This document shows, piece after piece, positions 27,671-36,802 of a stretch of DNA of 64,000 nucleotides. A model generated the notes under the pieces. It searched no databases, was not told the DNA's origin, and saw only the letters and a program-made list of their open reading frames with translations. This stretch comes from an uncultured Roseburia sp. (GTDB lineage Bacteria > Bacillota > Clostridia > Lachnospirales > Lachnospiraceae). Position 1 is the stretch's first letter; each line of letters starts with the position of its first letter. The position numbers and the translations under genes are program-made. The stretch lies in the NCBI GenBank assembly GCA_947647505.1, contig CANSKO010000003.1, forward strand, positions 1-64,000. Direction: 5' to 3'.

Positions 27671-27706
27671 AAAAGCGCGCGGCCGACAGGCCTGCGCGCT
27701 TTTTTA
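27671..27706 (+). terminator. Rho-independent terminator of the beta-helix operon
   Basis: AAAAGCGCGC pairs with GCGCGCTTTT around an inner GGCC/GGCC stem, with a T tract. It stands 10 bp after the last gene, so the operon ends here. Confidence 0.93.
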
Positions 27707-27744
27707 TGAAAATAAAATTTTTATAAAAAAAATGAAAATTTCGC

Positions 27745-27773
27745 TTGCATTTTATAAAATAATCGTATATAAT
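27745..27773 (+). promoter_or_regulatory. Promoter for tRNA-Lys
   Basis: TTGCAT-17-TATAAT, 23 bp before the tRNA 5' end. Confidence 0.8.
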
Positions 27774-27796
27774 TTAATTCGTTGTTAGAGAAATAA

Positions 27797-27869
27797 GCGC
27801 CATTAGCTCAGCTGGAAGAGCACCTGACTCTTAATCAGGGTGTCCAGGGTTCGAGCCCCTGATGGCGTA
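27797..27869 (+). tRNA. tRNA-Lys (CTT)
   Basis: A 73-nt cloverleaf: acceptor GCGCCAT/ATGGCGT (G1-U72 wobble), D arm GCTC...GAGC, anticodon stem CCTGA/TCAGG with loop CTCTTAA giving anticodon CTT, T arm CAGGG-TTCGAGC-CCCTG, discriminator A. CCA is not encoded and must be added. Confidence 0.95.
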
Positions 27870-27957
27870 CTGATAAGCACTGATTTTGCGGACGAAAGAG
27901 CCGCGGGGTCGGTGTTTTATTTTTGGAACAAAAGAAAGGAAAGAACGGAGGCGCTTT

Positions 27958-28623
27958 ATGGCAAAAATACAGGCGGTTATATTTGATTTGGATGGAACGC
28001 TGCTGAATACGTTAGAAGATCTGACAGACAGCGTCAATGCTGCGCTGAAGCAGTATGGCCATCCGTGCAGGACGATTGATCAGGTGCGCGCAGACGTAGG
28101 GAACGGGATTCGCAGCCTGATGATCCGCAGCGTAGAAAATGGTGAAGCGCACCCGGATTTTGAAGCCGTTTTTCAGGCGTTTCGGGAATGCTATGCATCC
28201 AACAGCCAGAATAAGACAAAGCCCTATCCGGGCATAAGAAAACTTTTGTCCGAATTGAAAGAAGACGGCATGCAGCTGGCCGTCGTGTCGAATAAAGCGG
28301 ATTTTGCAGTGAAAGCGTTAAATGCGCATTATTTTGGCGATTTACATATGACGGCCATTGGGGAGCGGGAGGGAATTGCAAGAAAGCCAAAGCCGGACGC
28401 TGTTTTTGAAGCATTGCGCGCGCTTTCCGTACAGCCGGAATGCGCGATTTACGTCGGAGATTCCGAAGTGGACGTAGAGACGGCGCGCAATGCCGGTATG
28501 CCATGCATCAGCGTGCTGTGGGGATTTCGAAGCAAAGAAACGCTTCAGGCGCATGGCGCGCAGCTTTTTGCTGAAACGGCGGATGAGGCGCTTGGTCGGA
28601 TCCGGATGATGGGAAAAGAATAG
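27958..28623 (+). CDS. HAD-superfamily phosphatase, phosphoglycolate phosphatase-like
   Basis: A 221-residue cytoplasmic hydrolase. The start at 27958 has CGGAGG upstream and begins the first HAD motif at once (AVIFDLDGTLLNT, nucleophile and acid/base Asp); the longer ORF runs back towards the tRNA and is not credible. The helical cap follows (~15-85), then motif II (LAVVSNKADFA), a Lys in RKPKPDAV and motif IV (IYVGDSEVDVETARNAG). Gph-type enzymes hydrolyse 2-phosphoglycolate, but many relatives act on other sugar phosphates or pyrophosphate, so the substrate is uncertain. Confidence 0.88.
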   Translation: MAKIQAVIFDLDGTLLNTLEDLTDSVNAALKQYGHPCRTIDQVRADVGNGIRSLMIRSVENGEAHPDFEAVFQAFRECYASNSQNKTKPYPGIRKLLSELKEDGMQLAVVSNKADFAVKALNAHYFGDLHMTAIGEREGIARKPKPDAVFEALRALSVQPECAIYVGDSEVDVETARNAGMPCISVLWGFRSKETLQAHGAQLFAETADEALGRIRMMGKE

Positions 28624-28791
28624 AATCCGAACAGACAAAGACCATCGCCTGCCTGCATCAGAAATTCAGCAATGCGCAGATATCCCGAAAGGACTGTCGG
28701 ATGCATTTCATTTTTCGCGGTATCCAGCAATGCCTATAAAAGAAGCGGCAGCAGCGCTTCGAATGGCAGCAGCATTTTCGCCCCATAAAAA

Positions 28792-28836
28792 AGCCTCCCA
28801 ACGCATTTTTTTATCCTATGCAGGGAGGCTCTTTTT
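28792..28836. terminator. Bidirectional terminator between gph-like gene and trmB
   Basis: AGCCTCCC pairs with GGGAGGCT, with T6 on the plus side and A6 (T6 on the minus strand) on the other, fitting convergent genes. The 217 bp between the two genes (28624-28840) hold nothing else I can support. Confidence 0.88.
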
Positions 28837-28840
28837 TGTT

Positions 28841-29509
28841 CTATGAAGGGTCTTTGGCATTCTGAGATACCGGAATGGAAGCGATCAGCTTGCAGATGGG
28901 ATTGCCAAGCGATGAAAATTTTTCTTCGTATTCTGTCATAATATTCTCTGCATTCATGGCGCCGTCATGGTGCAGGTCATATGTGTGCGCCTGAATCCGC
29001 CAGCCCGCAGCCGGGATTTCCTGTAGAGAAAAGTCAAACAATCCCCGGTTATCCGTTTTAAATTCCAGATGGCCCGCCGGCGATAAGATCTGGCGATATC
29101 GATCCAGAAAGGCCTTTGAGGTCAGACGACGGGCGGCATGGCGGTCTTTGGGCCAGGGATCGGAAAAATTCAGATAAATCCGATCCACTTCGCCGCCGGC
29201 AAAGACGTCGGAAAGCAGCAGCGCGTCCATGCACAGAAAGCGGACATTGGGCAGCGGCGTCTGTTCCATCTTTTGCAGCGCGCGGTAGAGGACGCTTTCG
29301 TAACGCTCAATGCCGATATAGCTGATCTGTGGATTTCTGGCCGCAAGCGTCATGAGAAAACGGCCCTTTCCCATGCCAATTTCAATATGGATTGGCCCGT
29401 CGCATGCAAATGCCGTACGCCAGGCGCCTTTTAACTGTTCCGACGGGGGGATGCAGAACGGACTTTCCAGTACGGCGGCGTCCGCTCCTTTTATTTTTCG
29501 TAAACGCAT
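28841..29509 (-). CDS. trmB: tRNA (guanine-N7-)-methyltransferase
   Basis: A 222-residue SAM-dependent enzyme forming m7G46 in tRNA variable loops. The SAM site is IHIEIGMGKGRFLMTLAARNP (~40-60) with the acidic partner YIGIERYE; the family's catalytic region reads YLNFSDPWPKDRHAARRLTS (~133-152), an exact TrmB hallmark. The N-terminal MRLRKIKGADAAVLESP is also typical. Length fits the bacterial family. It has its own promoter divergent from the carboxypeptidase gene. Confidence 0.96.
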   Translation of the reverse strand: MRLRKIKGADAAVLESPFCIPPSEQLKGAWRTAFACDGPIHIEIGMGKGRFLMTLAARNPQISYIGIERYESVLYRALQKMEQTPLPNVRFLCMDALLLSDVFAGGEVDRIYLNFSDPWPKDRHAARRLTSKAFLDRYRQILSPAGHLEFKTDNRGLFDFSLQEIPAAGWRIQAHTYDLHHDGAMNAENIMTEYEEKFSSLGNPICKLIASIPVSQNAKDPS

Positions 29510-29550
29510 AGAGTGCTCCTTATTTCGTGATACTAATTACAAACAATTCA

Positions 29551-29579
29551 ACTATACTAAAAAAGAGGGAGATTGTAAA
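29551..29579 (-). promoter_or_regulatory. Promoter for trmB
   Basis: Reading the minus strand, TTTACA-17-TATAGT, ending about 40 bp before the trmB start. Confidence 0.65.
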
Positions 29580-29585
29580 TAATTA

Positions 29586-29614
29586 TTGCACATCCTCAAG
29601 GGGAAGTCTATACT
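29586..29614 (+). promoter_or_regulatory. Promoter for the DD-carboxypeptidase
   Basis: TTGCAC-17-TATACT, with a second TATAAT overlapping downstream (29614-29619). Confidence 0.65.
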
Positions 29615-29667
29615 ATAATCAGACAAGAAAAGACAAGATGATACAAAGATAAAAGAGAGGTATTCTT

Positions 29668-31107
29668 TTGAAGCGATATAAGAAAACAGTCTTCCTGTTG
29701 GGCGTGGCAGTCTGCGTACTGGCGGCGGCTTCGCCGACATGGGCCAAAAAAGGAAAAAACAGTCAATACTGGCCGGCCGGACCTGAGATTGTTTCCGCAT
29801 CCGGAATCGTTATAGAGGTTGACACAGGGACGATTCTTTATGAAAAAAATGTGCATGACGCATATTATCCGGCAAGCATTACGAAGATTTTGACGACGCT
29901 TCTGGCGATAGAAAACAGCGGCATGGATGAAGTCGTCACATTTTCCAGCGACGCTGTGCATAAGACGGAAGGGTCGGGCATTGCGCGCGATGTCGGAGAA
30001 GAGATGACGATGGAGCAGTGCCTGTACGGCGTTATGCTGGCCTCTTCGAATGAATGCGCCTATGCGGTGGCAGAGCATGTGACGGGAGGGGCGATCGATG
30101 CGTTCATTCAGATGATGAACGAACGGGCTGTGCAGATTGGCTGTAAGAACACGCATTTTACAAACTGCCACGGACTGCCGGATGAGCAGCATTATACGAG
30201 CGCTTACGACATGGCGCTGATTGCGCAGGAAGCCTATAAAAATGAAACGTTTCGCATTATCTGCGGAACGAAGACGTATACGATTCCATTTACGAACAAG
30301 CATACCGATGAAGAGACGTATCTGCAAAATCATCACCAGATGCTGTATCCGTACCGGACGAGAAAATATCTCTATGACTATTGTCTGGGCGGCAAGACAG
30401 GCTATACGATTGCCGCAAAAAATACGCTCGTCACATATGCGGAAAAAGACGGCATGACGTTAATCTGCGTCGTGATGAACGCGCAGAGCGGGCATTATGA
30501 CGATACGAGGGCATTATTTGATTTTTGCTTTGACAATTTTAAGCAGGTGAATGTTTCGGAGCATGAGACGGCGTATGCGCAGCAGGACCAGGAGAGCGAA
30601 AGCATTCAGGAGAACAGTCCGCCGTTTGTGGAAATTGACCGGTCCAGCCGTATTATTCTGCCGATTACCGCAGAATTTTCAGATGCAAAATCCAAAATCG
30701 TATACAATGATACAGATTCTGATGTGCTGGGAAGTATAGAGTATAAGTATGCGAAGCGTGCCGTTGGAAAAGCGGATATTACGGCTACAAATGCAGCAGT
30801 CGATGTATTTCCGTTTCAGGATGGAATGGAAGGAGAGGCGTCTTATAAGGAAACGGACGAGCAGCCAAAAGCGGAAACGGACGGGCAGCAAAAAAATCCC
30901 ATTCGGATCAATTTTGGTCTGATTGCCAGGATACTGGCGGCTGTCGCTGCGGTTGCGGCGCTTCTGATCGTTGGATGGAAAGCGTTTGACCGTTTGCGTG
31001 GGATGCGTCTGCGGCGCGGACTTCATTTTGGAAAAAAGGAGCGGTCGCCGTATAAGACGATCCGGCAGAATAAGATGTGGAGAAAGCACAGGAAGTGGTT
31101 TCGATAA
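29668..31107 (+). CDS. Serine-type D-Ala-D-Ala carboxypeptidase (PBP5-like)
   Basis: A 479-residue penicillin-binding protein (DacF/PBP5 type) that trims the terminal D-Ala of peptidoglycan side chains. It starts at TTG with AGAGAGG seven bases upstream. An N-terminal signal sequence (FLLGVAVCVLAAASPTWA) is followed by the three active-site motifs: S70-I-T-K73, S126-S-N128 and K243-T-G245. A C-terminal beta domain and then one membrane helix (ILAAVAAVAALLIVGW) with a basic cytoplasmic tail anchor it, where classic PBP5 uses an amphipathic helix. The esterase gene starts 29 bp after its stop, so the two may be co-transcribed. Confidence 0.94.
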   Translation: MKRYKKTVFLLGVAVCVLAAASPTWAKKGKNSQYWPAGPEIVSASGIVIEVDTGTILYEKNVHDAYYPASITKILTTLLAIENSGMDEVVTFSSDAVHKTEGSGIARDVGEEMTMEQCLYGVMLASSNECAYAVAEHVTGGAIDAFIQMMNERAVQIGCKNTHFTNCHGLPDEQHYTSAYDMALIAQEAYKNETFRIICGTKTYTIPFTNKHTDEETYLQNHHQMLYPYRTRKYLYDYCLGGKTGYTIAAKNTLVTYAEKDGMTLICVVMNAQSGHYDDTRALFDFCFDNFKQVNVSEHETAYAQQDQESESIQENSPPFVEIDRSSRIILPITAEFSDAKSKIVYNDTDSDVLGSIEYKYAKRAVGKADITATNAAVDVFPFQDGMEGEASYKETDEQPKAETDGQQKNPIRINFGLIARILAAVAAVAALLIVGWKAFDRLRGMRLRRGLHFGKKERSPYKTIRQNKMWRKHRKWFR

Positions 31108-31136
31108 CCCATGCATCAGGAACAGGAGGAGATGAG

Positions 31137-34100
31137 ATGAAACGATTCAAACGGGTAGCGGCGCTGATTTTGGCCGGAGCGTTATGCATTGGCGGCATGC
31201 CGGCTTTTGAGGCGAGAGCGGCGGCAAGCATGGAAACGGGATTGCAGTATGGAGCGGATGATTTTTCCGGGACGACGTTTCAGGGTTCGGACGTATTTAC
31301 TGTTTCCGATAATGATGCGGGTCTGTTCAAAGACAATGTCAGGACGGCAAATGCGCTGGATATTTCCATTCGGTTTAAGGTAAACCGCGCGGCGAAAGAG
31401 CGAATCAGCCTGATTGAGATATATGATAAGGGGAAGAATGCGTCGTCTGCGTCGTCTGTACAGTCTACGATTGCCGTGGGCGTTTCCGGGACGGGCAGGG
31501 TATTTCTGGAAACGGGCGCAGATCGGACCGGAACAGACTGGCAGGCGGATACCGGCATAGCGGTAGAGGATGGAAACTTTCATACGTTGCAGCTGCGCGT
31601 ATCTGCGAACGGGATGAAATGCAGGATGGACGCGTCTGCGGAATTGGAAGTGACGGCGGACGGAGAAAAGAAGACGAAAGCGTATATGGAGGCGTTTTTC
31701 GGCAAAGCGTCGGAACGCTATCAGGACTGGCGGACGGGCATCAATGCCGTTGCATTTGGAGGGCTTTCTGCAAACAGCTATCTGAAAGGAGATCTGCGCT
31801 GTAATTTGGACGGAGAAATTGCAGAAGCGTCCATTTCCGGCGTCAACGAGTCGCAAATTGCAGGAGACGGCGTAGCGGCCGGCATGTTTGCGCCGGAGAG
31901 CCTGGACAATACGTGGCTGTTTGGCGGCGGTGTGGAAACGCAGGGAAGGTTTGAGGAAATTGGAGGCGTCCGCAATTACATTGGACAGTTTGAAGAGTAC
32001 GTCCGCTGGGTAAAGCGGGTAAACGGCGTTCTGGAAGGCATGCAGCGCTATACAATAAATGTCGGAAAGGCGGGAGAAGACGCCGTCGCATTTGCGGAAA
32101 AGTTGGACGAGTGCATTGCAAGGGCGCAGCCAAAGGCAGTTGCGTATCTGATCGGACCGGAAGATTATGAAAAAGGCGAGGACGGAATCGAAGCGTTCCG
32201 AAAAGCGCTTGCAGCAATTATAAATACGTCACTTGCAATGAAAGAAGACGGCGGCTATGTCGTCATTCAGCTCCCGCATGCCAGAAAAGAAAGAGAGGCG
32301 GATGCGCGCGCCGCACTGTATGCGGAGGCGGCGAAAGCAGTTGCAAACGAAGTGGCGGAGGATCCCCAAAAAGCGAATCGGATGGCAATTGCAGATCACA
32401 GGAGCCAGACGGCAAATGACGCGTTTAAAAATACAATGCTTACAGAAAACGGCCTGTTGAATGCCGATGGGCATTATGAGATCGCAAAACAGTTTTCCGA
32501 GGCGGTTTATGGTTCTCTGGATGGCTTTACGGCAAATATCAGCATATCGCATGACTGGCGTATGGAAGACGGGCCAGAGCAGTGTCTTCGCATACGTCCG
32601 GAAGCAACGGCCGCGGCAGACAGTCTGCGGGTTCTGGTTCCGGATACGGAAGCAACGGAGTGGCGGTATGTGCTTGATATGCAGGATATGGAGCTGTCCG
32701 GGACGGCCTGTGGAAATCCATTTACAATAGAAGGGCTGCCGCAGGATACAACGTATGCGCTTCATGTTTTAACCGGAGACGGCAAGGTGCAGTATGGCGC
32801 AGTGGCCGGAAGCATTACAGAAGGGGATGTGGGAAAAGCGCCGGAGCCGGACGACGGGCTGCAAAAAGAGATTCGGACAAAAACGGAACAGGAAGAGCCG
32901 CTGACATGGCTTTTTATGGGAGATTCCATTACGCACGCGGCGGCGCATACGCAGGGACATGACGGCATCGCGCAGATTTTCGAGAAATACCTCAAAGAGG
33001 ATTTGCATCGTGCGGACGATCTTGTTGTGAATACGGCTGTTTCGGGCGCGACGACAGATCGGACGCTTGCACATATACAGGAACGCATGGAAAAATACAG
33101 GCCGGATATTGTATCCGTCATGCTTGGAACGAACGACGCGGGCAAACTGTCTGTAGAGGCGTATAAGAATAATCTGAAAGAAATTGCGAATAAAATTCGT
33201 CAGGCCAATCCGGACGCAACGATTATTTTCCGATCGCCAACGGCGGCGACCGGAGGCTGGAAGCGTGCGGGAGAGCTTGTTCTTCCAATGAAGGAAGCTG
33301 CCAAGGAAGATGGAGAAATTTTATTTATCGACCAGTATGAAGAGTGGGAGCGGAAGTTTACCGCGTATCCATACATGGCGTCCCGCTCGTTTTATCTGGG
33401 AGACGGCACGGTGCATCCGGGCGCGGCCGGACAGCTTTGGATGGCGCAGAAATTCATTCAGGCGTGCGGATTGGATGCGGATACAAAGATTGCGCAGGCG
33501 TCGTATGCGTTTGCGTATGAACAAGAGGAAAGCGATATTTTGCCGGAAGCGGCGCTTTCCGTATCCGACGGTACGGTAACGATTTCAAAAAGCGCGCTGA
33601 ATGCGGCGTATTCGGGCGGAGAGATCGGTGAAATGACGGTTGCCATGACAGACGCTGCGGGCAGAACGTATACAAAACAGGCGGATCTTGCGCAGGAGGA
33701 AGTCTGTTTGCAGCTTCCCGCCGGCAGGCGTTATACAACGACAGTTTCTGCGACGATAAAGGGCAATACGGCAAAGCAGGTTACATTTGCAAAGCAGGAG
33801 CTGGTTTTATCTGACGGGGAGGCGACAGAAGAGGATTTACAGGCGGCTTCCGATGCGGAAGAAAAGCTGCTTGCGCTTTCCGGTTTTTCCGATACGGCCG
33901 CAGACAGGAGAAAAGCAAAGACAGCCAGAGCCGCCTATGACGCGTTGAGCGAAGCGCAGAAACGGCTGGTTGCAAACGCTGCCGTATGGATGCTGACAGA
34001 AGCGGAGGCAATCATCGACCGAAATACGGCGCAGTCAGTGGCGGATAAAATCGACGCTGCCTGTGAGCAGGAAGATTACGAGATCCGGCGCACGGCCTTA

Positions 34101-34955
34101 CAGGAGGCGAAGGCGGCATATGAAAAACTGACGGAAGCGCAGAAAAAGAGGATTTCGTCTGTAAAACAGAAAAAGCTGACAGAAGCGCTGCGGCAGATCG
34201 ATCAGGATGCGGCGGACGCGGTGGTGGCGCAGATTGAGGCGATCGGCACGGTCTCTTATACGGAGGAATGCAGACAGAAAATAGAAGCGGCGAACGCAGC
34301 GTATCAGGCGTTGACAGAAGCGCAAAAGCAATTTGTGCAAAAGAGCGCGCTTGCGATTCTGACAGAAGCGCAGACGCAGTATGAAACGCTTGCAAAACAG
34401 GCGGAGGATGCGGCGAAGCAGCCGCCTGTGGACGGGCAGACACAGCAGCCGTCCGGTCCGAAGGAAGGAAGCGTCCATGAAGATAATGGGCTTCGTTATC
34501 GGATCGTAAGCGCTGCAAAGCAGACGGTGGAGCTGATCGGAAGCGATGTGCAGTCTACCAGGCTTCTGATTCCCGATTCGGTTGTTATAGGAGGCGCAGC
34601 CTATCAGGTGACGGCGATTGGCGCATCTGCATGCTCGAATCAGAAAAAGCTGACAGGCGTCGTAATTGGAAAAAACGTTGTGACAATCGGAAACGGCGCA
34701 TTTGCAGGATGCGGCAAGCTGAAAACCGTTCTTATCAAGAGCAGTAAGCTGAAAACAATTGGGAGCAAGGCGTTTTTGGGCTGCAAAGCCTTAAAGAAAA
34801 TAACGATCAAAAGTAAAGCGCTGACAGGCGTCGGCGCAAATGCGTACAGGGGAATTCACAAAAAAGCAGTGATAAAGGTTCCTTCCTCCTGTCGGAAAAA
34901 GTATAAAAAGCTGCTGGCAAAGAAAGGGCAGAGCAAAACGGTTCAGATAAAATAG
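31137..34955 (+). CDS. Secreted multi-modular SGNH esterase with CBM40-like domain
   Basis: A 1272-residue secreted protein; start at 31137 (GGAGGAGATGAG, then signal peptide MKRFKRVAAL...FEARAAA), not 31077. Residues ~30-225 resemble the concanavalin-like, sialic-acid-binding N-domain of sialidases (CBM40). Residues ~250-480 look like a first SGNH fold without catalytic motifs. A small beta domain follows, then the active SGNH hydrolase (~585-790): GDSITH with Ser597, GTND with Asn666, and DGTVHPG with His760. After it come three ~60-residue helical repeats (AYDALSEAQKRLV type, ~890-1080) and a C-terminal LRR_5 module with lysine-rich tail like that of the sialidase. A sialate or sugar O-acetylesterase role on mucin is my inference from the module set. 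Confidence 0.85.
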   Translation: MKRFKRVAALILAGALCIGGMPAFEARAAASMETGLQYGADDFSGTTFQGSDVFTVSDNDAGLFKDNVRTANALDISIRFKVNRAAKERISLIEIYDKGKNASSASSVQSTIAVGVSGTGRVFLETGADRTGTDWQADTGIAVEDGNFHTLQLRVSANGMKCRMDASAELEVTADGEKKTKAYMEAFFGKASERYQDWRTGINAVAFGGLSANSYLKGDLRCNLDGEIAEASISGVNESQIAGDGVAAGMFAPESLDNTWLFGGGVETQGRFEEIGGVRNYIGQFEEYVRWVKRVNGVLEGMQRYTINVGKAGEDAVAFAEKLDECIARAQPKAVAYLIGPEDYEKGEDGIEAFRKALAAIINTSLAMKEDGGYVVIQLPHARKEREADARAALYAEAAKAVANEVAEDPQKANRMAIADHRSQTANDAFKNTMLTENGLLNADGHYEIAKQFSEAVYGSLDGFTANISISHDWRMEDGPEQCLRIRPEATAAADSLRVLVPDTEATEWRYVLDMQDMELSGTACGNPFTIEGLPQDTTYALHVLTGDGKVQYGAVAGSITEGDVGKAPEPDDGLQKEIRTKTEQEEPLTWLFMGDSITHAAAHTQGHDGIAQIFEKYLKEDLHRADDLVVNTAVSGATTDRTLAHIQERMEKYRPDIVSVMLGTNDAGKLSVEAYKNNLKEIANKIRQANPDATIIFRSPTAATGGWKRAGELVLPMKEAAKEDGEILFIDQYEEWERKFTAYPYMASRSFYLGDGTVHPGAAGQLWMAQKFIQACGLDADTKIAQASYAFAYEQEESDILPEAALSVSDGTVTISKSALNAAYSGGEIGEMTVAMTDAAGRTYTKQADLAQEEVCLQLPAGRRYTTTVSATIKGNTAKQVTFAKQELVLSDGEATEEDLQAASDAEEKLLALSGFSDTAADRRKAKTARAAYDALSEAQKRLVANAAVWMLTEAEAIIDRNTAQSVADKIDAACEQEDYEIRRTALQEAKAAYEKLTEAQKKRISSVKQKKLTEALRQIDQDAADAVVAQIEAIGTVSYTEECRQKIEAANAAYQALTEAQKQFVQKSALAILTEAQTQYETLAKQAEDAAKQPPVDGQTQQPSGPKEGSVHEDNGLRYRIVSAAKQTVELIGSDVQSTRLLIPDSVVIGGAAYQVTAIGASACSNQKKLTGVVIGKNVVTIGNGAFAGCGKLKTVLIKSSKLKTIGSKAFLGCKALKKITIKSKALTGVGANAYRGIHKKAVIKVPSSCRKKYKKLLAKKGQSKTVQIK

Positions 34956-34959
34956 AGTA

Positions 34960-35001
34960 GCATACGAAATAGAGCGGCATATGCCGCTCTATTTCGTATG
35001 C
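34960..35001. repeat. 42-bp perfect palindrome between convergent genes
   Basis: Two 21-base arms (GCATACGAAATAGAGCGGCAT and its exact complement) meet without a spacer. It starts 5 bp after the esterase stop and covers the last 13 bases of the convergent permease gene, including its stop. It can form a hairpin in either transcript and is probably a bidirectional terminator, though it lacks the usual long T tract. Confidence 0.9.
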
Positions 35002-35567
35002 CGGTACAATGCGCCGGAAATTTTGATCGAAATCAGATTTGCCGCTATAGCAGTCAAAGCGACGGCAGGAAGCAGATAAGCGGAATGGAGCTTTAACAGG
35101 GGAGAGATGCTTTTCAGGCTGAACAGGACAGATGACGAGCATATCATCAGCAGCAGATACAAAAGCCGTCCTTTTTCCGCGCCAATCCAAAACATAAGTG
35201 GAAGCTCGATCGATTGCAGGATCAGGGCGGTGCATGCCGTCAGCAACATGACGGACAGATTGTCAAATGACGCGCGCCCAATCTGGCATGCGGTTAAAAG
35301 GCAGGTCGTTCCGCCGGTGCAGAGAAAACCAAGCAGATATTTGCTTCCTACAAGCTGTTCCGCGGTAAAGGGCAGCATATCCGCAAGCTTGTGCCATTTG
35401 GAGCGTTCGTCGTAGCCTAACGCCGCAATGGGCAGCGCGGACATGTATACGATGCAGAATGCATACAGAAAATCGTTTCGGACGAAACAGGTGACAAGCA
35501 GCAGGATCAGAGCGTAATAAAATTCGGAACGCAGGATGGAAATGTCTTTTTGCAGTAATCCGGTCAT
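34989..35567 (-). CDS. ABC-2 family membrane permease
   Basis: A 192-residue protein with about five to six membrane segments, matching the ABC2_membrane_5 type permeases that accompany YtrA-regulated ABC ATPases. It starts 3 bp after the stop of the ATPase gene, so the two are translated together. The conserved feature is the soluble YDERSKWHKLADMLPFTAEQLVGSKY stretch (~52-77), typical of this family. Substrate is unknown; related systems handle cell-envelope stress or peptide antibiotics. Its 3' end lies inside the 42-bp palindrome. Confidence 0.85.
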   Translation of the reverse strand: MTGLLQKDISILRSEFYYALILLLVTCFVRNDFLYAFCIVYMSALPIAALGYDERSKWHKLADMLPFTAEQLVGSKYLLGFLCTGGTTCLLTACQIGRASFDNLSVMLLTACTALILQSIELPLMFWIGAEKGRLLYLLLMICSSSVLFSLKSISPLLKLHSAYLLPAVALTAIAANLISIKISGALYRHTK

Positions 35568-35570
35568 AGG

Positions 35571-36416
35571 TCAGGCCTCCTTTTTTGCATAATACAGCAT
35601 GATTTGTTCTATATTCGCCGGTTCGACTTCAAACGCATCAGAGACGGCAGTGCGCCGGACAAAGAGCTCGGTGGCATACAGGCTTTCTTTGCGGAAAAGA
35701 ATGGCGTCTTCCGGCACGTCCTTTGCCATAGCTTTTGTAACGTGCAAAATGCCGTATTTTTCCAGAAGCAAATCTTTTTCTTCACAGAATAAAAGCTTCC
35801 CATGATGCAGATACGCGATATAGTCGCTGATTTTTTCCAGATCGCTTAAAATATGCGAGGAAATCAGCATAGAATGCGACGGATCTTTTGTAAAGTCATG
35901 AAACAGGTCGATAATTTCGTTGCGGACGATGGGATCAAGGCCGCTTGTCGGTTCATCCAGAATCAGAAGCTTCGGCTGGTGCGACAGGGCGGCTGCAATG
36001 GAAAGCTCCATCTTCATGCCTTTGGAATATTCTTTAAACGCTTTGGTTTCCGGGAGCGAAAAACGTCTGATATAGTCGAAAAAGAGATCCTCCTGCCAGT
36101 TTTTATAGGCGCAGGCCATCAGCCTGTTAATTTTTCTGACGTTTAACGCGCCTGGAAAGCAGGCTTCGTCCAAAACGACGCCAATGTCTTCTTTTGTATG
36201 CAGAAAGCCATCCTCTTCGTTATTCGTTCCCAGAATGTGGATTTCGCCGGCGTCTTTTTGAATGGCATGCATCAAAAGGCCGATGGTCGTGCTTTTGCCC
36301 GCGCCGTTTTCCCCGATCAGGCCCAGAATGCATCCGCACGGAAGCGTTAAGGTAACATCTTCCAGTGTAAAAGAGGGATATGTTTTGGTAACATGTTTCA
36401 TTTCAATTGCATTCAT
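35571..36416 (-). CDS. ABC transporter ATP-binding protein
   Basis: A 281-residue ATPase. The start at 36416 (MNAIEMKHVTK) overlaps the GntR stop as ATGA, indicating translational coupling; the longer ORF reads into that gene. Walker A is GENGAGKST, the signature is YSKGMKMELSIAAAL (the YSKGM variant seen in this subfamily instead of LSGGQ), Walker B is LLILDEP and the switch His lies in LISSHIL. The C-terminal ~80 residues are the usual extension. It energises the downstream ABC-2 permease. Confidence 0.94.
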   Translation of the reverse strand: MNAIEMKHVTKTYPSFTLEDVTLTLPCGCILGLIGENGAGKSTTIGLLMHAIQKDAGEIHILGTNNEEDGFLHTKEDIGVVLDEACFPGALNVRKINRLMACAYKNWQEDLFFDYIRRFSLPETKAFKEYSKGMKMELSIAAALSHQPKLLILDEPTSGLDPIVRNEIIDLFHDFTKDPSHSMLISSHILSDLEKISDYIAYLHHGKLLFCEEKDLLLEKYGILHVTKAMAKDVPEDAILFRKESLYATELFVRRTAVSDAFEVEPANIEQIMLYYAKKEA

Positions 36417-36787
36417 TCTTCTGCCTCCGTAAGTTGATAGATTTCCATCAGTTCCTGCTTTGTAATGCCGCAGCATTTCGCAAGGCTGCGGATGCATTGC
36501 ATATGCTCTTCTATTTTCTTTAAATTCTCCTCCCGTATCAGCTCGCGGTTCGTACCTGCGACAAAGCAGCCTTTGCCGCCTACGGTATGTACGAAGCCTC
36601 CCTTTTCCAGCTCGTCATAAGCGCGCTTCGTCGTAATGACGCTGATGCGCAGATCCTTTGCCAGCCCCCGGATAGATGGAAGCATTTCGCCCTCGGCAAG
36701 CGTGCCGTTTAAAATCATATCCCGGATCTGCGTATAGATCTGTTCATAGATGGGCTGGCTGCTGGAATTTCGTATGAGAACTTCCAT
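36413..36787 (-). CDS. GntR-family (YtrA subfamily) repressor
   Basis: A 124-residue regulator; start at 36787 with AGAGGTGG upstream. The winged HTH occupies residues ~8-75 (QPIYEQIYTQIRDMILNGTLAEGEMLPSIRGLAKDLRISVITTKRAYDELE). The remaining ~50 residues are helical and too short for a ligand-binding domain, which is the YtrA hallmark. It leads the GntR-ATPase-permease operon and very likely represses it through the inverted repeat over its own promoter. Confidence 0.93.
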   Translation of the reverse strand: MEVLIRNSSSQPIYEQIYTQIRDMILNGTLAEGEMLPSIRGLAKDLRISVITTKRAYDELEKGGFVHTVGGKGCFVAGTNRELIREENLKKIEEHMQCIRSLAKCCGITKQELMEIYQLTEAEE

Positions 36788-36802
36788 GGATTCACCACCT
36801 CT

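Noticed and set aside
28624-28840. Possible small gene on the minus strand (28545-28730 ORF)
   Set aside because: It overlaps the phosphatase gene, has no ribosome site and matches nothing recognisable; the gap holds only the terminator.
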